Assembly: GCA_030643665.1 (NCBI GenBank)
Contig: DAOWKS010000060.1
Location: 1-7,807, forward strand
Source: a bacterium
GTDB lineage: Bacteria > Patescibacteriota > Minisyncoccia > Minisyncoccales > JAGMAB01
Length of the DNA stretch: 7,807 nucleotides
Direction: 5' to 3'
Shown in pieces: positions 1 through 5,341 of this stretch. How positions within the stretch are numbered: the stretch's first letter is position 1; each line of letters begins with the position of its first letter. The notes under the pieces are model-generated. The model saw only the letters and a list, made by a program, of their open reading frames with translations. It was not told the DNA's origin and did not search any database. Position numbers and translations under genes: made by a program.

Positions 1-594
1 AAAATAACAGCAGATAATATTGTTAAGATAAAGACAAAGAAAGCAGAAATTGTTGAATATAAAATTCCTTTAAAAACAGCTATTTTAGTAAAACCGGGAC
101 AAAATATTAAAAAGGGTGAGCAGCTTTGTGAAGGAAGTTTGGATTTGAAAGAAGTGTTTAAATCAGTTGGCCAAGAATTAGTTCAACGTTATATTATTAA
201 AGAAATTCAAAAAATTTACGTTTCGCAGGGAGTACAAATTCATGATAAGCATATTGAGGTAATCTGCCGTCAAATGTTTTCCCGGCTTCGGATTAAAGAG
301 CCAGGTGATTCTTTATTTAGCTCCGGAGAGATTGTTGAACGGGCAAAACTTATTGAAGAAAACATCCTGCTAAAAAAAGAGAAAAAAAACTTGGCAATTG
401 CTGTTCCAATCTTGTTAGGAATTTCTAAAATTGCTTTAACTACGGATTCGTTTTTATCAGCAGCTTCTTTTCAGGAAACCTCGCGGATTTTAATTAAGGC
501 GGCTATTATTGGAAAAGAGGATAAATTGAGAGGATTGAAGGAAAACGTGATTATTGGTAAACTAATACCAGCGGGGACTGGATTTAGAAAATAA
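1..594 (+). CDS. rpoC: DNA-directed RNA polymerase subunit beta', C-terminal part (5' truncated)
   Basis: The frame is open from base 1 to a TAA at 592-594, so this is the last 197 residues of a larger gene that starts before the window. RpoC is the largest subunit of bacterial RNA polymerase, but its active site lies upstream of this part. What is visible is the conserved C-terminal end. A lysine-rich stretch ends in KPGQNIKKGEQL. It is followed by a segment typical of the family: VQRYIIKEIQKIYVSQGV, then IHDKHIEVICRQM, then SFLSAASFQETSRILIKAA, and finally GLKENVIIGKLIPAGTG just before the stop. All these blocks are in order with no frame break. TTG at 139 could be read as a start but is internal to the gene. 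ftsK follows after a 120-bp gap holding a long inverted repeat. Confidence 0.96.
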   Translation, partial: KITADNIVKIKTKKAEIVEYKIPLKTAILVKPGQNIKKGEQLCEGSLDLKEVFKSVGQELVQRYIIKEIQKIYVSQGVQIHDKHIEVICRQMFSRLRIKEPGDSLFSSGEIVERAKLIEENILLKKEKKNLAIAVPILLGISKIALTTDSFLSAASFQETSRILIKAAIIGKEDKLRGLKENVIIGKLIPAGTGFRK

Positions 595-714
595 AAAACG
601 AAAAGTGTAAAACGAAAAGCGAAAAGCAACAGTGTAAAATTCAAAACAATTAAATATACTTTAAGCTTTAAATTGTTGCTTTACTTTTTTCGCTTTTAGT
701 TTTACGTTTCAATT
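595..714. repeat. AAAAG-rich imperfect inverted repeat between rpoC and ftsK
   Basis: The 5' half is built of repeated short units such as CGAAAAG, GTAAAAC and GCGAAAAG. The 3' half is largely their reverse complement. The best arms are 607-625 and 687-705, with 18 of 19 positions pairing and the mismatch at 614/698. The stem can be extended inward by GCAAC (626-630) against GTTGC (675-679), after a bulge on the 3' side. In RNA this would form one long hairpin. It could terminate rpoC transcription, but no clean poly-U run follows the 3' arm before the ftsK start at 715. I see no promoter here. A dispersed intergenic repeat is the main alternative. Confidence 0.65.
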
Positions 715-2808
715 GTGGCTAAAAAGAGAAATAACAAAAACAAGAAAATTGTTCAAAGAGAGAAAAAGCCGAGCCGTTTTGCTTTACCTGAAGAGGTGAA
801 AAAATGGATTTTAGGAGTTTCTTTGACGATTTTGGCTATAATTATTGCTTTGAGTTTTTTTGATTTAGCCGGTGTAGCTGGTCAGGCAATGATGTCAGCT
901 TTTCTTTTTTTGATTGGCAAGGCAGTTTTTCTTTTACCTTTGATTTTGGTCTTAGCCGGTTTGGTTTTTTTAGTAACCCGGCGCAAGAAAGTTTTAGGAA
1001 CCGAGTTCTTGGCAATTTTTATTTTGATTTTAGGAACTACGGGCCTTCTTGGCAGCGGCTGGCTAGGTTATGTTTTTACTTGGCCATTTCTAAAACTTTT
1101 CGGACTTTTAGTGACTCAAATTATATTCGGCGGAGTAGTGCTCATAGGTATTATGATTTTCTGGCATTTACTGCGTCCGTCTTTCTTAAAGGAAAAAGAA
1201 AACGAAGAAGAAAAGAAACCTTCCTTGATTAAAAAAATCTTTACTCCTAAATTTAAAGTTAAAGAAATCGAACCTCCTCCCTTGATTCCGGAAAGAGAAA
1301 ATAAAATTATTGAAAAGCCCTTGGAAATAAAAATAAAGCCAATAGGGAAATATAATCTTCCTTCTTTGGATTTATTGGAGAGAGAAAAAGAACTGCCTTC
1401 AGCCGGTGATATACGAGTAAATTCAGCGATTATTAAAAAAACTTTGGAAAATTTTGATATTCCGATTGAAATGTCAGAAATAAGCATTGGTCCGACAGTT
1501 ACCCAATATGCTTTAAAACCGGCCGAAGGAATAAAATTGGCAAAAATTACTACTCTGTCTAATGATTTATCTTTGGCTTTGGCCGCGCATCCAATTAGAA
1601 TTGAGGCGCCTATTCCCGGAAAACCTTTGGTAGGGATTGAAGTGCCTAATAGGGCGCGGGCGCGGGTGCGGTTAAGGGATTTAATTGCCAATAATAATTT
1701 TTTTCAGGGGTCGTGTTTAAATTTTGCTTTGGGAAAAGACGTTTCTGGGAATATGATGTATGCGGATTTGGCTCGGATGCCGCATTTGTTAGTTGCCGGC
1801 GCTACCGGCACAGGCAAGACAATTTTTTTGAATACTTTGCTTTTATCATTTCTTTACAGAAATTCTCCGGAACAATTAAGGTTGATTTTAGTTGACCCTA
1901 AAAGAGTGGAATTTCCGGTTTATAAGGATCTTCCGCATCTTTTGTGCCCTGTTATTTTTGACGCGCAAAAAACAATTAACGTTTTGAAATGGCTAACTTC
2001 GGAAATGGAAAGAAGATTTGATTTGTTGGCGGAAGCAAAAGCCAGAGACATTGAAAGTTATAATCAAGACAGGGCAAAAGCAGTGGAAGAACCATTGCCT
2101 TATATTATTTTAATTATTGACGAGCTGGCTGATTTAATGGCCGCGCGGGGACGGGAAATAGAAGGAGCTATTGTGCGTTTGGCTCAAATGGCGCGCGCAG
2201 TGGGCATTCATTTGATTGTTGCAACTCAAAGGCCTTCTGTTGAGGTTATTACAGGGTTAATTAAAGCCAATATTACCGCCCGGGTTACTTTTCAGGTTGC
2301 TTCCCAGGTTGATTCACGGACTATTTTAGATATGGCCGGCGCGGAGAAACTCTTGGGATTAGGGGACTTGCTTTTTATTTCAGCCCAGCTCACCAAACCA
2401 AAAAGAATTCAGGCCCCTTTTGTTTCGGAAAAAGAAGTGAGGAGAGTAGTTCAGTACATAAAAAACCAGAATCCGCAGCTTGAAGATATAAAAGACGAAG
2501 AAGGGTTTTTGGAAAATCATTTAAAAGAAGACCTTGAAAAAAGTTTGGAAACCGCGGCCGGAGTAGAAAGCGCGGATTTTTATCAAGGAGAAGATCCTTT
2601 ATACGAGGAAGCGAAAAGAATAGTGATTGAATCAAAAAAGGCGTCCGCGTCTCTTTTACAGCGGCGGCTGCGGCTTGGCTACGCGCGCGCGGCGCGCTTA
2701 ATTGATATGTTGGAGGATAAAGGAATAGTGGGACCCGGCGAAGGAGCCAAACCAAGAGAGATTTTAATTAAGACCGAGGAGGAAGATAATGAGTGGAAGA
2801 AAGTGTAA
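715..2808 (+). CDS. ftsK: FtsK/SpoIIIE-type DNA translocase
   Basis: A membrane-anchored ATPase that pumps double-stranded DNA and helps clear and resolve chromosomes at the division septum. The 697-residue protein has a basic N-terminus, then four hydrophobic segments (about 31-51, 61-87, 96-113 and 129-152). A short charged, proline-bearing linker runs to about 225, followed by the alpha region (about 230-320). The RecA-like motor has a Walker A motif, GATGTGKT, at 362-369, and Walker B, LIIDELADL, with D469 and E470. The C-terminal winged-helix gamma domain runs from about 627, with QRRLRLGYARAARLIDMLE and GIVGP; in the family it reads the polarity sequences (KOPS/SRS) that orient translocation. 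The linker is much shorter than in E. coli FtsK and closer to SpoIIIE. The start is GTG: the same frame has a stop at 697-699 and the next Met (59) lies between membrane segments. No Shine-Dalgarno sequence precedes it. Confidence 0.97.
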   Translation: MAKKRNNKNKKIVQREKKPSRFALPEEVKKWILGVSLTILAIIIALSFFDLAGVAGQAMMSAFLFLIGKAVFLLPLILVLAGLVFLVTRRKKVLGTEFLAIFILILGTTGLLGSGWLGYVFTWPFLKLFGLLVTQIIFGGVVLIGIMIFWHLLRPSFLKEKENEEEKKPSLIKKIFTPKFKVKEIEPPPLIPERENKIIEKPLEIKIKPIGKYNLPSLDLLEREKELPSAGDIRVNSAIIKKTLENFDIPIEMSEISIGPTVTQYALKPAEGIKLAKITTLSNDLSLALAAHPIRIEAPIPGKPLVGIEVPNRARARVRLRDLIANNNFFQGSCLNFALGKDVSGNMMYADLARMPHLLVAGATGTGKTIFLNTLLLSFLYRNSPEQLRLILVDPKRVEFPVYKDLPHLLCPVIFDAQKTINVLKWLTSEMERRFDLLAEAKARDIESYNQDRAKAVEEPLPYIILIIDELADLMAARGREIEGAIVRLAQMARAVGIHLIVATQRPSVEVITGLIKANITARVTFQVASQVDSRTILDMAGAEKLLGLGDLLFISAQLTKPKRIQAPFVSEKEVRRVVQYIKNQNPQLEDIKDEEGFLENHLKEDLEKSLETAAGVESADFYQGEDPLYEEAKRIVIESKKASASLLQRRLRLGYARAARLIDMLEDKGIVGPGEGAKPREILIKTEEEDNEWKKV

Positions 2809-2875
2809 GTGTATTTCGTTCGGCAACGAAGTTCTCAAAGTACCGACCATTCCCGTTCCAGCGTGTCGGGATTGA
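2789..2875 (+). other. Possible 28-codon ORF overlapping the ftsK end (weak)
   Basis: ATG at 2789 opens a 28-codon frame ending in TGA at 2873-2875. It overlaps the last 20 bases of ftsK. GAGGAGG at 2776-2782 sits 6 nt before the ATG, which is ideal Shine-Dalgarno spacing, but those bases also encode the acidic EEED tail of FtsK. The peptide contains CKC and a later Cys and matches no family I recognise. A second overlapping frame runs from GTG 2793 to TAA 2895-2897 (34 codons) and reads smoothly, with an aromatic and basic stretch, FSKYRPFPFQRVGIENLL. At most one of these can be real, and neither may be. Confidence 0.15.
2815..2830 (+). other. Small perfect hairpin downstream of ftsK
   Basis: TTCGTT (2815-2820) and AACGAA (2825-2830) pair perfectly around a CGGC loop, 6 nt after the ftsK stop. 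No T-run follows, so it is not a standard intrinsic terminator. A second short stem, TCCCG/CGGGA, lies at about 2850-2872. The DNA from 2815 to 2875 is about half G+C, clearly richer than the genes around it, as might be expected of a conserved structure or repeat. Confidence 0.45.
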
Positions 2876-2889
2876 AAATTTATTATTCG

Positions 2890-2898
2890 TGGTATAAT
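2890..2898 (+). promoter_or_regulatory. Extended -10 promoter for recA
   Basis: TGGTATAAT is a perfect extended -10 (TGN plus TATAAT, hexamer 2893-2898). A TTGAAA at 2872-2877 could act as the -35, but its 15-bp spacing is short; extended -10 promoters often do without a good -35. A second TATAAT lies at 2918-2923 with no -35 partner. Starting from the first box, the recA transcript would have a leader of about 85 nt containing the hairpin and direct repeats at 2939-2979. Confidence 0.6.
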
Positions 2899-2938
2899 TA
2901 AAATACATTAAAAAAGATATAATAAAAAGTTTAATTTC

Positions 2939-2979
2939 AAGGTTCTTGAGTTTCGCTGAAAGCGGAACGAAAGGTTCTT
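2939..2979 (+). repeat. Hairpin flanked by 9-bp direct repeats in the recA leader
   Basis: AAGGTTCTT occurs at 2939-2947 and again at 2971-2979. Between them, TTTCGCT (2951-2957) can pair with AGCGGAA (2961-2967) around a GAA loop, with one G-U pair. An alternative fold pairs TTTCG (2951-2955) with CGAAA (2968-2972), and a third pairs GGAAC (2964-2968) with GTTCT (2974-2978). The element lies 11 nt before the recA ATG, so it would be in the mRNA leader and could affect translation. It matches no riboswitch family I recognise. Confidence 0.5.
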
Positions 2980-2990
2980 ATAATTAACTT

Positions 2991-3995
2991 ATGAAAAAGA
3001 AAAAAGAAGAGAAAACTGAAAAAAAGGATTTGCAGGAAGCGGTTGATGAGATTAAACAGCGGTTTGGCGAAGGAGCAATTATGACATTAAGAGAAGTGAG
3101 AGCAGTTGATGTTGATGTAATTTCTACAGGTTGTATTTCTTTGGATAATATTTTAGGGGTAGGCGGAGTTCCGCGAGGCAGAGTAATTGAAATTTTCGGA
3201 GGTGAATCAGCCGGGAAAACCACCTTAGCTCTTCATATTTTAGCCGAAGCCCAAAAACAGGGAGGCATTGGCGCTTTTGTTGACGCTGAACATGCTCTTG
3301 ACCCGGATTATGCCAAGAAAATCGGAGTAAATATTGATGATTTAATGATTTCCCAGCCGGATTCAGGCGAACAAGCGTTACAAATTGTTGAAACGCTGGT
3401 TAAATCAGGAGAGGTTGATGTAATTGTGGTTGATTCTGTGGCAGCTTTAGTTCCTAAAACAGAAATTGACGGCGAAATGGGAGAATTTCAAATCGGGCTT
3501 CAGGCGCGTTTAATGTCGCAAGCGTGTCGGAAGCTATCCGGAATTATTTCCAAAACAAAGACATTGGTTATTTTCTTAAATCAGACCCGGATGAAAATAG
3601 GAGTAATGTGGGGGAATCCGGAAACAACACCCGGTGGCTTAGCGTTAAAATTTTACGCTTCGGTAAGAATAAACCTAAAAAGGATTGCTCAGATAAAATA
3701 CAAAGATGAAATTATTGGCAATCGTGTTAGAGCCAAAATTGTTAAAAATAAAGTTGCCGCTCCTTTTAAAACCTGTGAATTTGATATTTATTATAATGAA
3801 GGAATATCCAGATTTTCAGATATTATCAATGCCGGATTAAACCTCGGAGTAATAAAAAAAGCCGGGACATGGCTTCAATTTGAAAATACAAAACTGGGAC
3901 AAGGGATGGAAACAAGTAAAAACTTTTTAAAAGAAAATCCGGAAGTAATAAAAAAGATTAAAAAGGCGATTCTACTTAGAGGTGGGAGAGAGTAA
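2991..3995 (+). CDS. recA: RecA recombinase
   Basis: RecA forms ATP-dependent filaments on single-stranded DNA, pairs homologous strands and drives recombinational repair. The protein has 334 residues. After a lysine-rich N-terminus come FGEGAIMTL, the Walker A GGESAGKT at 70-77 (GPESSGKT in most bacteria), and FVDAEHALDPDYAKK with the catalytic Glu at 100. Walker B, VIVVDSVAAL, has D148. GEMGEFQIGLQARLMSQ precedes the DNA-binding loop-2 region NQTRMKIGVMWGNPETTPGG (197-216). KNKVAAPF follows at 252-259. It is slightly shorter than the usual 345-355 residues and lacks the long acidic C-terminal tail of E. coli RecA, ending GGRE. ATG 2991 has no Shine-Dalgarno sequence but gives the normal N-terminal length. 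Its 3' end overlaps the end of rpsR on the other strand by 24 bases. Confidence 0.98.
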   Translation: MKKKKEEKTEKKDLQEAVDEIKQRFGEGAIMTLREVRAVDVDVISTGCISLDNILGVGGVPRGRVIEIFGGESAGKTTLALHILAEAQKQGGIGAFVDAEHALDPDYAKKIGVNIDDLMISQPDSGEQALQIVETLVKSGEVDVIVVDSVAALVPKTEIDGEMGEFQIGLQARLMSQACRKLSGIISKTKTLVIFLNQTRMKIGVMWGNPETTPGGLALKFYASVRINLKRIAQIKYKDEIIGNRVRAKIVKNKVAAPFKTCEFDIYYNEGISRFSDIINAGLNLGVIKKAGTWLQFENTKLGQGMETSKNFLKENPEVIKKIKKAILLRGGRE

Positions 3996-4169
3996 TCCTA
4001 AAACACGAGCCCGCTTTATTGCTTTACTCAACTTTCTTTGATGTTTAGAGCAGGTGCCAGTTCTTTTTTTTGGTCTAATTTTTCCCAAACTGGATATAAA
4101 ACGACGGAGTAGTTCCGTATCTTTAAAATCAATATCTTTAATGTTTTTTTGGCAAAAATAACAAGGCAT
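3972..4169 (-). CDS. rpsR: Small ribosomal subunit protein bS18, zinc-binding type
   Basis: bS18 sits on the platform of the 30S subunit next to bS6. The 65-residue protein has the family core: RRFISSLGKIRPKKRTGTC, then HQRKLSKAIKRARVLGLL. It keeps four candidate zinc ligands, C3, C6, C40 and H43 (CxxC...CxxH), so it looks like the zinc-binding 'C+' form rather than the cysteine-free form. It ends in TAG. It is the last gene of the rpsF-ssb-rpsR operon, with a single base between the ssb stop and its ATG and no Shine-Dalgarno sequence, so reinitiation or coupling from ssb is likely. Its last eight codons overlap recA antisense. Confidence 0.95.
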   Translation of the reverse strand: MPCYFCQKNIKDIDFKDTELLRRFISSLGKIRPKKRTGTCSKHQRKLSKAIKRARVLGLLSPTSK

Positions 4170-4170
4170 T

Positions 4171-4608
4171 TTATAATGGAATGTCTTTTACGTCTATTTC
4201 TTTTTCTTCAATAATCGGAATTTCTTCCTTAGGCATTTCTTTTTCTCCTGAAGGAGTTTCAGAAGCCATATTTTTTTGAGCTGTTTTTGGTCCTAATTGG
4301 AGACGTTCAGCAATAATTTCTGTTCGCGAACGCTTATTATTAGATGAATCCTGCCAGGTTCTGGTTTGAATTCTTCCTTCAATTAAAACCATTGACCCCT
4401 TTTTTAAGTATTGCTGGGCTATCTCAGCGGTTTTTCCAAAGGTAACGATATTATGAAATTCAACTTGTTCTTGTTTCTGTTTATTTTTATCGTAAAAAAT
4501 TCTGTTAGTTGCTACTCCAAAATTAGCTACCAATTGGCCTGAAGGCAAAGTTTTAGCATCAGGATCGCGGGTAAGGTTTCCTAAAACAAAAGCTTTATTT
4601 AAATTCAT
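4171..4608 (-). CDS. ssb: Single-stranded DNA-binding protein
   Basis: SSB coats single-stranded DNA in replication, repair and recombination, and recruits partners through its C-terminal tip. The 145-residue protein has the OB-fold in about residues 1-108: MNLNKAFVLGNLTRDPDAK, FGVATNR, EFHNIVTFGKTAEIAQQYL, GSMVLIEGRIQTRTWQD and RTEIIAERLQLGP. A flexible acidic tail follows (PKEEIPIIEEKEIDVKDIPL). The tip is DIPL, not the DIPF typical of this family, and the acidic residues are spread out rather than forming a DDD block. The gene lies between rpsF (5-nt gap) and rpsR (1-nt gap), the classic arrangement, and converges on recA. ATG 4608 lacks a Shine-Dalgarno sequence but gives the standard N-terminus. 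Confidence 0.96.
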   Translation of the reverse strand: MNLNKAFVLGNLTRDPDAKTLPSGQLVANFGVATNRIFYDKNKQKQEQVEFHNIVTFGKTAEIAQQYLKKGSMVLIEGRIQTRTWQDSSNNKRSRTEIIAERLQLGPKTAQKNMASETPSGEKEMPKEEIPIIEEKEIDVKDIPL

Positions 4609-4613
4609 ATAGA

Positions 4614-5012
4614 TTATTCAAGTATTTCTTCTAATTTTTTTTCTATTTCTTTTAATTCGACCTTTTTCTGCTCTGTCCCGCCTTTTCCAATCAATGGAAT
4701 TGGTTTGATAATGGGTTTAGTTCGCGCCTCTTTTGTTTTTGAACTGATTTTTGGCTTGTTTAAAATCATATAGCGAAGAATTTGTTTTTCCGCGTCTAAC
4801 TTTTTCTGAAAAGTTTTTAAATTTCCCGGTTCAAAACGAAAATTTAAAGTAGTTATATAGAATTGATTTTGTTTTTTTCTTATTACTGGATTTACCACAT
4901 CTAAAATTCCTTTCTCTTCTTGAATTAGAGAAGATGTTTTCTGAGAAAACTCTTTAGCTTCTTCTTCTGAAAGTTCAGGGGATATTAAATATGTAAGCTC
5001 GTAAAGCTTCAT
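4614..5012 (-). CDS. rpsF: Small ribosomal subunit protein bS6 with C-terminal extension
   Basis: bS6 pairs with bS18 in the 30S platform. The first 95 or so residues match the family: MKLYELTYLISPELSEEEAK, an internal FYITTLNFRFEPGNLKTFQKKL, and LDAEKQILRYMILNKP. At 132 residues it is about 30 longer than a minimal bS6. The extra C-terminal part has a basic proline-containing segment (KPIIKPIPLIGKGG) followed by an amphipathic Glu/Lys-rich stretch (KKVELKEIEKKLEEILE) that looks helical. It is the first gene of the operon with ssb and rpsR. Its ATG lies only 8 nt from a -10-like TATAAC on the minus strand, so the mRNA may be nearly leaderless. Confidence 0.94.
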   Translation of the reverse strand: MKLYELTYLISPELSEEEAKEFSQKTSSLIQEEKGILDVVNPVIRKKQNQFYITTLNFRFEPGNLKTFQKKLDAEKQILRYMILNKPKISSKTKEARTKPIIKPIPLIGKGGTEQKKVELKEIEKKLEEILE

Positions 5013-5036
5013 AATAATATGTTATAATAAAATCAT
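5013..5036. promoter_or_regulatory. Symmetric divergent promoter between rpsF and the phosphohexomutase fragment
   Basis: Only 24 bp separate the two divergent ATGs. The palindromic core TTATAA (5022-5027) offers a -10 on each strand. On plus it is TGTTATAAT (5020-5028, perfect extended -10). On minus it is TATAAC (5026-5021, five of six). Exactly 8 nt lie between each hexamer and its ATG, at 5037 on plus and 5012 on minus. Transcripts would begin at or within a couple of bases of the start codon. There is no convincing -35 on either side. It probably still drives rpsF-ssb-rpsR, since no other candidate is visible upstream of rpsF. Confidence 0.55.
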
Positions 5037-5195
5037 ATGAAAAGCAAGCACAACACAAAAATTTTTCGCGCTTACGATATCAGAGGAGGATACCCAAAAG
5101 ATATTAATGATAAGATTGTTTATACTATTGCCAGGATTTTGGTGCGTACTTTCAACGCTAAAAATTTAGTAATTGGGCGTGATAAGGGTGATTAG
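5037..5195 (+). pseudogene. Phosphomannomutase/phosphoglucomutase, 5' fragment
   Basis: ATG 5037 opens a 52-codon frame whose peptide is the start of an alpha-D-phosphohexomutase: KIFRAYDIRGGYPKDIN, then a helix and KNLVIGRDKGD before TAG. The motifs IFRAYDIRG and VIGRD are hallmarks of the N-terminal domain of this family. Full proteins are about 450 residues, so roughly the last 400 are missing, including the phosphorylated catalytic serine and the metal-binding DGDxDR loop. The match stops at about 5181-5188, where the sequence becomes the antisense of a ychF fragment. It therefore cannot encode an active enzyme. A start and promoter remain, so a short peptide could still be made. Confidence 0.8.
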
Positions 5196-5285
5196 CAATA
5201 TCAACCGGTTTTTTTTAGTCAGTGCTTTGAATAAAGTGGATTTGCCAACATTTGGCAAACCGATAATAGCCACTGAAAAGCTCAT
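5187..5285 (-). pseudogene. ychF: YchF (Obg-family GTPase), 5' fragment
   Basis: Reading minus from ATG 5285, the peptide begins MSFSVAIIGLPNVGKSTLFK, then ALTKK. This is the start of the YchF/OLA1 ATPase, with its P-loop GLPNVGKS at residues 9-16. After a run of eight A (5216-5209) the frame is wrong. Adding one A or removing two restores PVDIAN and a following Pro, which fits the next family segment (IANYPF). The open frame as it stands runs out at 5166. Family members have about 350-365 residues, so over 90% is gone, including all later nucleotide-binding motifs. The fragment abuts the phosphohexomutase fragment tail to tail. Confidence 0.8.
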
Positions 5286-5301
5286 AGAAGTATGTTATAA
5301 T
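5286..5301. promoter_or_regulatory. Second TTATAA promoter, upstream of the HAD gene and the ychF remnant
   Basis: TATGTTATAATA at 5291-5302 is identical over 12 nt to 5018-5029. On plus it gives TGTTATAAT (5293-5301), with CTGAAA at 5273-5278 as a weak -35 at 17-bp spacing; this would serve the HAD gene, whose ATG lies 40 nt past the hexamer. On minus, TATAAC (5299-5294) lies exactly 8 nt before the ATG of the ychF remnant, the same geometry as at rpsF. Confidence 0.55.
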
Positions 5302-5341
5302 AATAAAATTAAATAGTTAACTTTAACAAGATTTACTAAAA

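Noticed and set aside
1116..1691. A 191-codon open frame on the minus strand inside ftsK
   Set aside because: It is antisense to the linker and alpha region of a clear FtsK and resembles no protein family; it follows from the codon use of ftsK.
2390..2755. A 121-codon minus-strand frame over the ftsK 3' end
   Set aside because: It lies entirely opposite the conserved motor end and gamma domain of FtsK and has low-complexity Leu/Phe/Arg-rich content typical of a shadow frame.
2815..2875. A tRNA or tRNA-like remnant in the G+C-richer patch after ftsK
   Set aside because: I could not find a T-arm GTTCRA with matching stems, an acceptor stem or an anticodon arm.
2939..2979. A tiny insertion with 9-bp target duplications
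   Set aside because: The repeats bracket only 23 bp, far too little for an element. A structured leader is the better reading.
5037..5195. A genuine 52-residue stand-alone protein
   Set aside because: The peptide is clearly the first part of a phosphohexomutase and ends exactly where the DNA switches to ychF sequence, so a truncated gene explains it.
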